Of a DNA stretch of 64,000 bases, positions 24,418-32,288 are shown one piece after another. A program made the translations under genes and the position numbers. The notes below the pieces were generated by a model, which was not told the origin of the DNA, did no database searches, and worked only from the letters and a program-made list of their open reading frames with translations. The stretch spans positions 114,509 through 178,508 of the forward strand of contig NZ_BDJK01000055.1 in the NCBI RefSeq assembly GCF_001950255.1, given 5' to 3'. This stretch comes from Carboxydothermus pertinax. GTDB lineage: Bacteria; Bacillota; Z-2901; Carboxydothermales; Carboxydothermaceae. Position 1 is the first letter of the stretch. Each line of letters starts with the position of its first letter.

Positions 24418-26913
24418 ATGGGAAAAGTAGTTTTGGTTGATGGAAATAGTTTATTACATAGAGCCTTTTTTGCCCTGCCGCCCCTAAAAACTTCCAAAGG
24501 TGAGCCTACCGGGGCGGTTTACGGGTTTTTAACCATGCTTTTTAAAGTCATAAAAGACGAAAATCCCGATTATCTCGCGGTGGCCTTTGATGTTAGCCGG
24601 AAGACTTTCCGCAGCGACCAGTTTTCAGCTTATAAAGGACACCGTAAGGAAGCTCCCGAGGAACTGGTACCTCAATTTGCCCTGGTGCGGGAGGTATTAA
24701 AGGTTTTAAATATTCCCTATATAGAGCTTATGGGGTACGAAGCTGATGATATTATCGGCCATTTATCAAAGGTTTTTGTGAACCATGGCCATGAGGTAAA
24801 AATCTATACGGCTGACCGGGATATGTTACAATTGGTAGAGGAAAAAGTGGCAGTTTACCTTACGAAGAAAGGGATAACCGATCTTGTCAAAATGGATTTA
24901 GCTAAAGTGCAAGAAAACTATGGCTTAAAACCGATCCAGCTTATTGATGTTAAAGGCTTAATGGGAGACCCTTCGGATAATATACCGGGAGTTCCTGGAA
25001 TTGGTGAGAAGACCGCTTTGGATTTAATCAAAACTTATGGTTCATTAGAAGAAGTTTTGACCCATAAAGAGGAGTTGAAACCCAAATTAAAAGAAAAGCT
25101 TACCGAACACGAAAATTTAGCAAAAATTTCTAAAGAATTAGCTACAATTCTGCGGGAGATACCGTTAGAAATTTCCTTGGAGGATTTAAAAGTCAAAGAA
25201 CCAGATTATGAAGAAGCGGCTAAACTTTTTACCCGTTTAGAGTTTAAAAGCTTCTTAAAAGAGGTAGAACCCAAAGTAAAAAAAGAATACCAAGAAAGCA
25301 AAGAGACGGTGAATATTGAAATTATAAAGGCTGAAGGCCAAGTAGTTGTGGTCTTTAATGATGGATTTTATGTTGATGATGGAGAAAAGACAAGTTTTTA
25401 CTCTTTAGACCAATTGGTTGATTTGCAAGAAATCTTCCGGGGAAAAGAAATCATAACCGATGATGCCAAAGGAATTTACCGCTTTTGTCTGGAAAAAGGT
25501 ATTTCTTTTCCTAAAGTGAATTTTGATGCAAGAATTGCAGCGTATGTATTAAATCCTGCCGACCAAAATCCGGGGCTTAACGGACTGTATATAAAATATA
25601 ATTTACCGGTGTATGACGACCTTTTTTTAAACATTAGAGGTTTATTTTATCTAAAAAAAGAAATGCTGGCGAAAATACGGGAACAGCAGCAGGAAAAGTT
25701 ATATCAAGAAATTGAACTTCCTTTAACTCCGGTCCTAGCCCGGATGGAGTTTACCGGCATTCAGGTGGATCGGGAAGCTTTAAAAGAGATGTCGTTAGAG
25801 CTTGGGGAGCAAATGGAAGCGTTAACCCGGGAAATCTATTCCCTGGCGGGAGAAGAGTTTAATTTAAACTCGCCCAAGCAATTAGGGGTTATCCTCTTTG
25901 AAAAATTAGGTCTCCCCGTAATTAAGAAGACGAAAACCGGCTACTCTACCGATGCGGAAGTATTAGAAGAGCTTTTTGCGTATCATGAAATTGTAGGGAA
26001 AATATTAAATTACCGGCAGCTTATGAAGTTAAAGTCTACCTATACCGATGGTTTAATGCCTTTAATCAATGAGTACACCGGTAAACTTCATACTACTTTT
26101 AATCAAACAGGCACTTTAACCGGACGTCTGGCCTCCTCGGAGCCCAATCTCCAAAATATCCCTGTGCGGCTCGAGCTTGGGCGTAAATTGCGCAAAATGT
26201 TTATTCCTTCTACGGGTTATGATTATATAATCTCGGCGGATTATTCACAAATTGAGCTAAGGTTACTTGCTCACTTTTCCGAAGAACCAAAGTTAATCGA
26301 AGCGTACCAAAAAGGAGAAGATATTCATCGGAAAACTGCCGCGGAAGTGTTTGGGGTACCTTTAGAGGAAGTATCTTTAGAAATGCGGTCTCATGCTAAA
26401 TCGGTAAATTTTGGTATTGTATACGGAATTAGTGACTTTGGGCTTGGCAGGGATTTAAAAATTCCCCGGGAGGTTGCCGGGAAATACATTAAAAACTATT
26501 TTGCCAACTATCCAAAGGTTCGGGAGTATTTAGATGGGCTTATTCGGACTGCTAGAGAAAAGGGGTATGTGACCACTTTATTTGGACGAAGGCGGTATAT
26601 TCCGGAGTTAACCGCTAAAAATCGTACAGTACAGAGCTTTGGTGAGCGGACTGCCATGAATACGCCGCTCCAGGGTACTGCGGCTGATATAATTAAACTT
26701 GCAATGATTAACATGGAGAGAGAGCTTTTACGGAAGGGGTTAAAATCCCGGTTGTTACTTTCGGTGCACGACGAACTTGTTTTAGAGGTACCGGCAGAGG
26801 AAGTGGAGGAAGTAAAATCCCTGGTAAAAAAGGTTATGGAATCAGTGGTGGAACTAAAAGTTCCCCTGATTGCTGAAGTTGGCATGGGGAAAAACTGGTA
26901 TGAAGCTAAATAA
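24418..26913 (+). CDS. polA: DNA polymerase I
   Basis: An 831-residue family A polymerase. Residues about 1-290 are the 5'-3' exonuclease (YEADDIIGHLSK, TADRDMLQLV, GVPGIGEKTA). Residues 300-455 are a 3'-5' exonuclease-like domain in which the DxE metal motif is absent (VVVFNDGFYVDDGEKT at the expected place), so proofreading is probably lost, as in Taq-like enzymes. The polymerase domain has motif A DYSQIELR (D608), motif B with KSVNFGIVYGIS, and motif C VHDELVLEV (D785/E786). GGAGGT selects ATG 24418. It is followed 12 bases later by mutM, forming a repair operon. Confidence 0.97.
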   Translation: MGKVVLVDGNSLLHRAFFALPPLKTSKGEPTGAVYGFLTMLFKVIKDENPDYLAVAFDVSRKTFRSDQFSAYKGHRKEAPEELVPQFALVREVLKVLNIPYIELMGYEADDIIGHLSKVFVNHGHEVKIYTADRDMLQLVEEKVAVYLTKKGITDLVKMDLAKVQENYGLKPIQLIDVKGLMGDPSDNIPGVPGIGEKTALDLIKTYGSLEEVLTHKEELKPKLKEKLTEHENLAKISKELATILREIPLEISLEDLKVKEPDYEEAAKLFTRLEFKSFLKEVEPKVKKEYQESKETVNIEIIKAEGQVVVVFNDGFYVDDGEKTSFYSLDQLVDLQEIFRGKEIITDDAKGIYRFCLEKGISFPKVNFDARIAAYVLNPADQNPGLNGLYIKYNLPVYDDLFLNIRGLFYLKKEMLAKIREQQQEKLYQEIELPLTPVLARMEFTGIQVDREALKEMSLELGEQMEALTREIYSLAGEEFNLNSPKQLGVILFEKLGLPVIKKTKTGYSTDAEVLEELFAYHEIVGKILNYRQLMKLKSTYTDGLMPLINEYTGKLHTTFNQTGTLTGRLASSEPNLQNIPVRLELGRKLRKMFIPSTGYDYIISADYSQIELRLLAHFSEEPKLIEAYQKGEDIHRKTAAEVFGVPLEEVSLEMRSHAKSVNFGIVYGISDFGLGRDLKIPREVAGKYIKNYFANYPKVREYLDGLIRTAREKGYVTTLFGRRRYIPELTAKNRTVQSFGERTAMNTPLQGTAADIIKLAMINMERELLRKGLKSRLLLSVHDELVLEVPAEEVEEVKSLVKKVMESVVELKVPLIAEVGMGKNWYEAK

Positions 26914-26925
26914 GGAGAGATTTAA

Positions 26926-27717
26926 ATGCCAGAACTACCAGAAGTAGAAACGATAAAAAGGAGTCTTATTCCCAAAATTTTAGGCAAAATAATCCATGGG
27001 GTTGTAGTTTACCTGCCAAAGGTTGTTAAAAACATGACGGTGGAAGAATTTACCCGTCGCGTAGCAGGGAAAAAAATTATTTCCCTCGAGCGCCGAGGTA
27101 AGTATCTTTTAATAGGTCTTTCCAGCAAGGAGACATTAACGGTTCATTTGAGGATGACCGGGAAACTTTTAGTATTGTCTAAGGGTTGTCTTAAAGATAA
27201 GCATACCCATGCGGTCTTTGACTTGGGGGATGTTGAGCTGCATTATAACGATGTCCGGCAGTTTGGTGGTTTTTCTTTTGCAATGCCTGAAGTAGGACCG
27301 GAGCCTTTGGAAGAGGATTTTACCATTGATTATTTAAGAACCAAGCTAAAGGCGTCTAAGAAAAATCTTAAAGCCTTTTTATTAGACCAAAAAATTATTG
27401 CAGGCATTGGTAATATTTACGCTGACGAAATCTTGTTTGAAGCGGGGCTTTCTCCGAAGAGGCTTGCAGCCACGTTAAAGGATTACGAAGGGGAAAAATT
27501 ATTTAAAGCTATTCGCAAGGTTTTGACCCTTGGGATAGAACACCGGGGAACTTCCATTCGGGATTATGTGGATTCGGAAAACCGTCAGGGCGGTTTTCAG
27601 CACTTTTTAAAAGTTTACGGGAAAGAGGGTTTTACTTGTGTTCGCTGCGGCAATTTAATAATCAGGGAAAGACATGCCGGGCGGAGTACCCATTATTGTC
27701 CAAACTGCCAGAAATAA
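26926..27717 (+). CDS. mutM: Formamidopyrimidine-DNA glycosylase
   Basis: A 263-residue Fpg. The N-terminal PELPEVE places the catalytic proline at position 2 and glutamate at 3 after Met removal; ERRGKYLL supplies the conserved lysine K59. GIGNIYADEILFEAGLSP is the helix-two-turn-helix motif, and CVRCGNLIIRERHAGRSTHYCPNCQ is the C-terminal zinc finger with four cysteines. It removes oxidised purines and cleaves the abasic site. AAGGAGAG precedes ATG 26926, directly after polA. Confidence 0.97.
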   Translation: MPELPEVETIKRSLIPKILGKIIHGVVVYLPKVVKNMTVEEFTRRVAGKKIISLERRGKYLLIGLSSKETLTVHLRMTGKLLVLSKGCLKDKHTHAVFDLGDVELHYNDVRQFGGFSFAMPEVGPEPLEEDFTIDYLRTKLKASKKNLKAFLLDQKIIAGIGNIYADEILFEAGLSPKRLAATLKDYEGEKLFKAIRKVLTLGIEHRGTSIRDYVDSENRQGGFQHFLKVYGKEGFTCVRCGNLIIRERHAGRSTHYCPNCQK

Positions 27718-27726
27718 ATTAGGACA

Positions 27727-27776
27727 GGCACCTTCAAAGCCGTCATAAAATAATTTAGAAAAGACGGGGAGGTGCC
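27727..27776 (+). promoter_or_regulatory. Hairpin that encloses the ytaF ribosome binding site
   Basis: GGCACCT 27727-27733 pairs with AGGTGCC 27770-27776 and CCGTC 27740-27744 with GACGG 27763-27767. The GGGGAGG ribosome binding site (27766-27772) is inside the 3' arm, so the fold would hide it until opened. Confidence 0.55.
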
Positions 27777-27779
27777 AAA

Positions 27780-28403
27780 ATGGAACTTACTTTACTTTTG
27801 TTTTCGCTAGCGCTTAGTTTGGACGGGTTTGGAGCAGGATTAGCGTATGGGTTAAGAGGTCTTAGGGTACCAGTAACATCGGTGGTGGTGGTTAGTGTAA
27901 CTTCTGCCTTCACCATTGGCTTTGCTATGCTTTTGGGTAAATTTATCAATATATTTATTCCGGAAAGTTTCACCCGGTATCTAGGGGCATTTTTACTGGT
28001 GGCGATTGGAATATATGTATTTTTTGCCGGTGGGAGTGAAATAAAGAAGGATTCTACCCAGCCGAAAGTGGTGTTAAGCTTTAAAATTTTTGGGCTAATT
28101 TTCCAAATTTTAAGAGCGCCCCAGCTAGCCGACCGGGATGATTCGGGAGTTTTATCTTATAAAGAGGCAATATTACTGGGAATTGCCCTGGCATTAGATG
28201 CGTTTGGGGCGGGAATTGGTTTAAGCCTTTCCGGTTACCCTATTTTACTCACAATGGCTAACGTTGGGCTGGTAAAATTTTGCCTTTTAGCTTTGGGACT
28301 TTTTCTTGGTAAGCAAAACGGAAAGGTAAGTTTTATTCGCAATAATTCTCGGTATTTAGCTTCACTGGTTTTAATATATCTGGGGATTTCCCGCATATTT
28401 TAA
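27780..28403 (+). CDS. ytaF: Sporulation membrane protein YtaF (MntP-like)
   Basis: A 207-residue membrane protein with two similar three-helix halves: LLLFSLALSLDGFGAGLAYGL and LLGIALALDAFGAGIGLSL carry the LxLDxFGAG signature shared with the MntP manganese exporter family. A hydrophilic loop (PQLADRDDSGVLSYKEA) looks EF-hand-like. YtaF homologues belong to the sporulation gene set in Firmicutes; transport has not been shown. The ribosome binding site GGGGAGGTG lies within a predicted hairpin. It precedes coaE by 16 bases, the same order as in other Firmicutes (mutM-ytaF-coaE). Confidence 0.93.
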   Translation: MELTLLLFSLALSLDGFGAGLAYGLRGLRVPVTSVVVVSVTSAFTIGFAMLLGKFINIFIPESFTRYLGAFLLVAIGIYVFFAGGSEIKKDSTQPKVVLSFKIFGLIFQILRAPQLADRDDSGVLSYKEAILLGIALALDAFGAGIGLSLSGYPILLTMANVGLVKFCLLALGLFLGKQNGKVSFIRNNSRYLASLVLIYLGISRIF

Positions 28404-28419
28404 GATAAGGGGTGTTTTA

Positions 28420-29010
28420 ATGCCGGTAATAGGCCTTACCGGAGGGATTGCTTCGGGGAAAAGCACTGTTTCTAAACTTTTAGAGGAGCACGGCTTTATA
28501 ATAATTGATGCCGATCAAATTGCCCGGGAAATATTAAACCCGGGCAAGCCTGCCTATCAAAAAGTTATTGCAAACTTTGGGCGGGAGATTTTAAAAGAGG
28601 ATGGACAAATTGACCGGATAAAACTTGGAAAAATAGTTTTTTCTGACCCGGAAAAATTAGCTCTATTAAACCGGTTGACCCATCCGGAGGTAGGTAAGGA
28701 GATTAGGAGTCAACTGAACCAACTCAAGGAAGCAGGGATTGACCGGATAGTCCTGGATATTCCTTTACTTTTTGAGGCTCAAATGCAGGACTTGGTGGAT
28801 ATAATTTGGGTGGTATATGTTCCAGAGGAAGAGCAAATAAAAAGATTAATGACCCGAAACGGTTTTACGCGCGAGGAAGCAATAAAAAGGATACGGTCCC
28901 AAATGCCTTTGGACGAAAAAGCAAGGCTTGCGGACGTAGTTATCGATAATAGCGGCAGCCTTGAGAAAACCCGGGAGCAAATTATAGCTATTTTGCAAGA
29001 ATGGAAGTGA
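28420..29010 (+). CDS. coaE: Dephospho-CoA kinase
   Basis: A 196-residue P-loop kinase: GLTGGIASGKST near residue 5, IIDADQIAREIL near 30, LDIPLLFEAQMQDLVD near 110, and MTRNGFTREEAIKRIRSQM as the lid region. It phosphorylates dephospho-CoA, the last step of CoA synthesis. AAGGGGTG precedes ATG 28420. The next gene starts within its 3' end. Confidence 0.97.
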   Translation: MPVIGLTGGIASGKSTVSKLLEEHGFIIIDADQIAREILNPGKPAYQKVIANFGREILKEDGQIDRIKLGKIVFSDPEKLALLNRLTHPEVGKEIRSQLNQLKEAGIDRIVLDIPLLFEAQMQDLVDIIWVVYVPEEEQIKRLMTRNGFTREEAIKRIRSQMPLDEKARLADVVIDNSGSLEKTREQIIAILQEWK

Positions 29011-29546
29011 AAGGATTGACCAAAAAAATAAATGGCTTTACCGCCTTCCTTATTATTTTAATTATGGGAATTTTACTTTTTCCTTTTTGGGGTAAGGTCT
29101 TGTATCCCATTAAATACCGGGAAAATATTTATGATGCGGCAACGTTTGCCGGAGTTGACCCGCTTTTAGTTGCGGCAGTTGTTAAAGCGGAAAGTAATTT
29201 TAACCCCAAAGCTGTTTCGGCGAAAGGTGCCTTAGGACTTATGCAAATCATGCCAAAGACTGCTTTTTGGCTGGCAAAGGAGATAAATGAACCTTTTTCC
29301 AGATCAGAAGAACTTTTTAACCCGGAAAAAAATTTGATATTAGGAAGCTATTATTTAAAATATTTAATTGACCGGTATGATAACTTAGAGCTGGCTTTGG
29401 GGGCATACAATGCGGGAATTGCCAATGTGGATATCTGGCGGGAAAAAAACATAGCCAGTAACCCCAACCTTTATCCTTTTAAAGAAACGAAAGCTTTTGT
29501 AAAAAAAGTTTTATGGAATTATAAAATGTACCGCTTTTTGTACTAA
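29001..29546 (+). CDS. Membrane-anchored lytic transglycosylase (SLT domain)
   Basis: A 181-residue protein with an N-terminal membrane anchor (GFTAFLIILIMGILLFPFWG) and an outside SLT domain: AAVVKAESNFNPKAVSAKGALGLMQIMPKTAFWLA with the catalytic glutamate in AESNF, then GSYYLKYLIDRYDNLELALGAYNAG. It cleaves peptidoglycan, as in the coaE-adjacent YjbJ-like proteins of other Firmicutes. It overlaps coaE by 10 bases. ATG 29001 lacks a strong ribosome binding site; TTG 29016 is an alternative. Confidence 0.93.
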   Translation: MEVKGLTKKINGFTAFLIILIMGILLFPFWGKVLYPIKYRENIYDAATFAGVDPLLVAAVVKAESNFNPKAVSAKGALGLMQIMPKTAFWLAKEINEPFSRSEELFNPEKNLILGSYYLKYLIDRYDNLELALGAYNAGIANVDIWREKNIASNPNLYPFKETKAFVKKVLWNYKMYRFLY

Positions 29547-29552
29547 TGGGGG

Positions 29553-29990
29553 ATGATAACCATTAAAATTTTTTTGGACAAAGAGGGTAATTGGTATTAC
29601 GACGGACGACTTTTAATTAACGAAAAGGTAATTGAGTTATTTTTTAAAAGTTTAACCTATAAAAATGGAAGTTATTATCTGGTCCATAACGGCGAAGAAA
29701 AAGAGATTTCCGTTGAAGATGCACCGTATATTGCCGAAGGGATTATGGCAAAAGATGATTGGCTGTATCTAAAAATAAAAGGTGGATTGTCTTTTCCCAT
29801 GGATGGACCAGTTTATTTTAAAAGTAAGATTCCCTATACTATCGTTAATAATCTACCGGTGAAATTTACCAGAAAGGCTTTTTGGGCGTTATCCAGGTAT
29901 TTTACCGCGGATGGTCAAAAGGTGATTTATGGGAATTTCAGCACCAGAATTATTGAAGAAGGGGAAGGTTATGAACAGGAGAAAAGTTAG
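29553..29990 (+). CDS. Conserved hypothetical protein (DUF1285-like pattern)
   Basis: A 145-residue beta-rich soluble protein. IFLDKEGNWYYDGRLLINEKVIELFFKSL followed by GSYYLVHNGEEKEISVEDAPYIAEGI recalls the DUF1285 fold, in which a W(Y/H)xxG strand and an EDAPF-like turn are conserved; I hold this at moderate confidence. ATG 29553 is immediately preceded by GGGGG with no spacing, so the true start may be a nearby non-ATG codon (ATT 29562 has ideal spacing). It overlaps the nuclease gene by 20 bases. Confidence 0.7.
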   Translation: MITIKIFLDKEGNWYYDGRLLINEKVIELFFKSLTYKNGSYYLVHNGEEKEISVEDAPYIAEGIMAKDDWLYLKIKGGLSFPMDGPVYFKSKIPYTIVNNLPVKFTRKAFWALSRYFTADGQKVIYGNFSTRIIEEGEGYEQEKS

Positions 29991-30504
29991 GGCGCTTTGG
30001 TTTGTACTTTTAATTTTTGCTGTTATAATTCAAGGCTGCACTGGGGCTGTTGATGCTTCGGCGAATTTTATTCAGGCTAAAATAGTAAAGGTTATTGATG
30101 GAGATACAATTAAAGTTAGGTTTTCTTCCGGGAAAAAGGTTAATATAAGATTGATTGGGGTAAATACGCCAGAACTTTCCCATCCAGAGCTGGGAATTAA
30201 AGAGCAGCCTTATGGGAAAGAAGCATATAAATATACAAAAAAGGTTCTCTACCCGGGACGGCGTGTTTTTTTAGAGTATGATGTGGGGAAACAAGATAAA
30301 TACGGTCGAGATTTAGCCTATGTCTGGTTAGAAAAACCTGAAAAAGTCAGCGAAGGGGAAATTCGGGCTAAAATGTTTAATGCCTGGCTGTTATTAGAAG
30401 GGTATGCGCAGGTGATGACTGTTCCCCCAAATGTAAAATACTCCAAGCTTTTTGTCAAATTTCAAAAAGAAGCCCGGGAAAATTCCCGGGGCTTATGGAA
30501 ATAA
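29971..30504 (+). CDS. Secreted thermonuclease (SNase) lipoprotein
   Basis: A 177-residue staphylococcal-nuclease-like protein. The signal segment WFVLLIFAVIIQGCTG ends in a lipobox with C24-like cysteine. IVKVIDGDTIKVRF, KVNIRLIGVNTPEL, YGKEAYKYTKKVL and VGKQDKYGRDLAYVWL contain the calcium-binding aspartates, the catalytic glutamate/arginine pair and the OB-fold core. It would hydrolyse DNA or RNA outside the membrane. GGGGAAGG selects ATG 29971. Its last 12 bases overlap the convergent DUF1284 gene. Confidence 0.93.
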   Translation: MNRRKVRALWFVLLIFAVIIQGCTGAVDASANFIQAKIVKVIDGDTIKVRFSSGKKVNIRLIGVNTPELSHPELGIKEQPYGKEAYKYTKKVLYPGRRVFLEYDVGKQDKYGRDLAYVWLEKPEKVSEGEIRAKMFNAWLLLEGYAQVMTVPPNVKYSKLFVKFQKEARENSRGLWK

Positions 30505-30891
30505 AGGGGTGGACTTTAACTTTCGAAAACCTTCAAGACAAAAACCGAGGGGATACCACCTACAGTCCTGGCAGAGGGTGATAAATTTACTCTCTTCCAG
30601 GGCTTTTAATTTTTGATACGCCAGTTCAACGGTTATTTTCCTATCTTCCAAAAAGTTTAACAGAAAATTATCTTTTAATACTACCATCTCCTCGTTTTTA
30701 CAAAAGCCTTCTGTAAGTTCTGGGCATTGCTGACAGATGGCATCGGGAAGGGATTCTAAAGTTAAAGTTAACCCTGGTTTAGAAAGAATATTTTCGCGAA
30801 TGTTGGCAAAGTTTTGGGTAAAGGCATCATTGTAGCCCAGACCTCGAAAACCTAAGAAACATAACAAATGATGAGGCCTAAGATTAAACAT
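30493..30891 (-). CDS. DUF1284 cysteine-rich protein
   Basis: A 132-residue protein opening FNLRPHHLLCFLGFRGLGYND, the signature of DUF1284. Two cysteine groups, CQQCPELTEGFC and CQDCRWYPLGFC, are spaced like iron-sulfur or zinc sites. Function is not known. It begins inside the stop of bioY (TAATG), so the two share a leftward operon and biotin control, and its end overlaps the nuclease gene by 12 bases. Confidence 0.9.
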   Translation of the reverse strand: MFNLRPHHLLCFLGFRGLGYNDAFTQNFANIRENILSKPGLTLTLESLPDAICQQCPELTEGFCKNEEMVVLKDNFLLNFLEDRKITVELAYQKLKALEESKFITLCQDCRWYPLGFCLEGFRKLKSTPLFP

Positions 30892-31423
30892 TAATTTGAA
30901 TCCCTGCCGAATTAAGGGCTTTTTGTACAGGCTTTACCAAGAGGATGGCAAAAACCCCTTTTAGAATATCTAGAGGAATAAAAGGTAGTATTCCGGCGGC
31001 AATTGCTTTATTTAATGGTAGCTTAAGGACAAAAGCAAGTTGGGCTACTCCAAGGGTATAAATAATTAAGAGGGAAACAACTATTGCTGTGATCATGCCC
31101 CAAAGTTTAAAGTTGCTAATTTCAACTATTAAACCACCGATAAATCCGCTTATAAGAAACCCTATTAAATAACCTCCGGTGGGTCCTAGGATTGTTCCGA
31201 TGCCACTATGGGCCTGGGCAAAGACGGGTAGGCCAATGGCTCCTAAAATCAAATATACTAGCATTCCCCAAAAAGATTTCTTACCAAAAAGTAATATGCC
31301 AACAAAAACAGCAAAGACCTGTAAAGTAAAAGGTACTCCCCCGGGTAGTGGAATGGCGATTTGAGCCAAGATAGCAGTGACCGCTGCTAACAGGGCAGCG
31401 TTAATGGATGTTTTAATTGTCAA
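30884..31423 (-). CDS. bioY: Biotin transporter substrate-binding subunit BioY
   Basis: A 179-residue ECF S-component with six hydrophobic segments: LLAAVTAILAQIAIPLPGGVPFTLQVFAVFVGILLFG is the family signature, followed by SGIGTILGPTGGYLIGFLISGFIGG. It binds biotin in the membrane and works with an ECF energising module or alone. AGGAGG with 8-base spacing supports TTG 31423 rather than GTG 31432. A BirA-type operator covers its promoter. Biotin would supply carboxylases and fits the acyl-CoA metabolism seen elsewhere in the window. Confidence 0.96.
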   Translation of the reverse strand: MTIKTSINAALLAAVTAILAQIAIPLPGGVPFTLQVFAVFVGILLFGKKSFWGMLVYLILGAIGLPVFAQAHSGIGTILGPTGGYLIGFLISGFIGGLIVEISNFKLWGMITAIVVSLLIIYTLGVAQLAFVLKLPLNKAIAAGILPFIPLDILKGVFAILLVKPVQKALNSAGIQINV

Positions 31424-31460
31424 CCTAAACACCTCCTAAGTTAACTTTTCTTTTAAGATA

Positions 31461-31507
31461 CCGGATCTACAAATAATTGTCAACTAAAATAACAAAAAAA
31501 GTTTACA
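31461..31507 (-). promoter_or_regulatory. bioY promoter with BirA-type operator
   Basis: TTGTCAAC 31477-31484 and GTTTACA 31501-31507 form an inverted pair 16 bases apart, matching the TTGTNAAC-N(14-16)-GTTNACA biotin repressor consensus. On the minus strand the operator contains the -35 box TTGACA (31482-31477), followed 17 bases later by TATCTT (31459-31454), so repressor binding would block the promoter. Confidence 0.85.
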
Positions 31508-31608
31508 TAAAAGTTTAAAAATTTTCTAAAAAACTTATATTTGCTACTTAAAATTTTTTTTAATTAATGATAATATAATTATAATAAAAAACGAAAGAGG
31601 TGAAGAAA

Positions 31609-32202
31609 ATGGTTCGTAAAAAGGATACAAAGATTTCCGATGAGAATGAAGATATTAATATTACTGATACTATAGAAAATAGAAATAGCACTCAAAATAC
31701 TAACAATATAAATAAAAAAACGGCCAAGCATTATATTATTGAATTACTAAAAGAAGCTCCCGAACAATCTATAAAAATGACGTTAGAACAAATAACCGAA
31801 TTAATAAACAAAAAAATTGCAGCAGAAGGTAGGGAATATAAATATCAAAGGCCTAATATCTGGTCTGCAATTCAAAAATTAGCGGAAAATGGGGTTATAA
31901 AAATTAAAAAAGGGAAAAACCGTCGGGATCCCAATACTATTAGCTTATTACAACTCGATGTGGATTTTAATAAATTTGCTGGCAAACGTTCTCCGGGAAG
32001 ACCTGAACAGAAAGTTTTATTATCAAAAAAGCAGTATAATCTTTTAAAAAATCAGTTAAAGAAAACTGAAAAACAGCTTTTTAAGCTCCAAGCAAGCTTA
32101 AAAGAGATTAAAGAAAGCCTGGAAACACTTGATAGTAAAAGTAAAAAAGAGTCCAATACCAAAATGACCGGCAAACGTCGTGGGCGTCCCAAAAAAGTTT
32201 AA
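31609..32202 (+). CDS. Winged-helix-like protein with C-terminal AT-hook
   Basis: About 197 residues. A low-complexity N/D/T-rich N-terminus (1-38) is followed by a winged-helix-like domain (AKHYIIELLKEAPEQSIKMTLEQITELINKK, RPNIWSAIQKLAENGVIKIKKGKNRRDPNTISLLQLD). A linker with GKRSPGRPEQK, a coiled coil (about 140-175), and the C-terminal tail GKRRGRPKKV, a canonical AT-hook core RGRP, complete it. AAAGAGGTG supports ATG 31609. AT-hooks bind the minor groove of AT-rich DNA, so a nucleoid or regulatory role is likely. It is monocistronic with its own terminator; AT-rich coding composition. Confidence 0.75.
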   Translation: MVRKKDTKISDENEDINITDTIENRNSTQNTNNINKKTAKHYIIELLKEAPEQSIKMTLEQITELINKKIAAEGREYKYQRPNIWSAIQKLAENGVIKIKKGKNRRDPNTISLLQLDVDFNKFAGKRSPGRPEQKVLLSKKQYNLLKNQLKKTEKQLFKLQASLKEIKESLETLDSKSKKESNTKMTGKRRGRPKKV

Positions 32203-32224
32203 AAGCAGGCGATAGCCTGCTTTT
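32201..32224 (+). terminator. Intrinsic terminator of the AT-hook gene
   Basis: AAAAGCAGGC 32201-32210 pairs perfectly with GCCTGCTTTT 32215-32224 around GATA. Confidence 0.85.
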
Positions 32225-32288
32225 CTTGTAGAAGCAAGATAAATATTGTAAAATTTTTTGTAAACTCACAGGAAACGAGGGACAGGCT

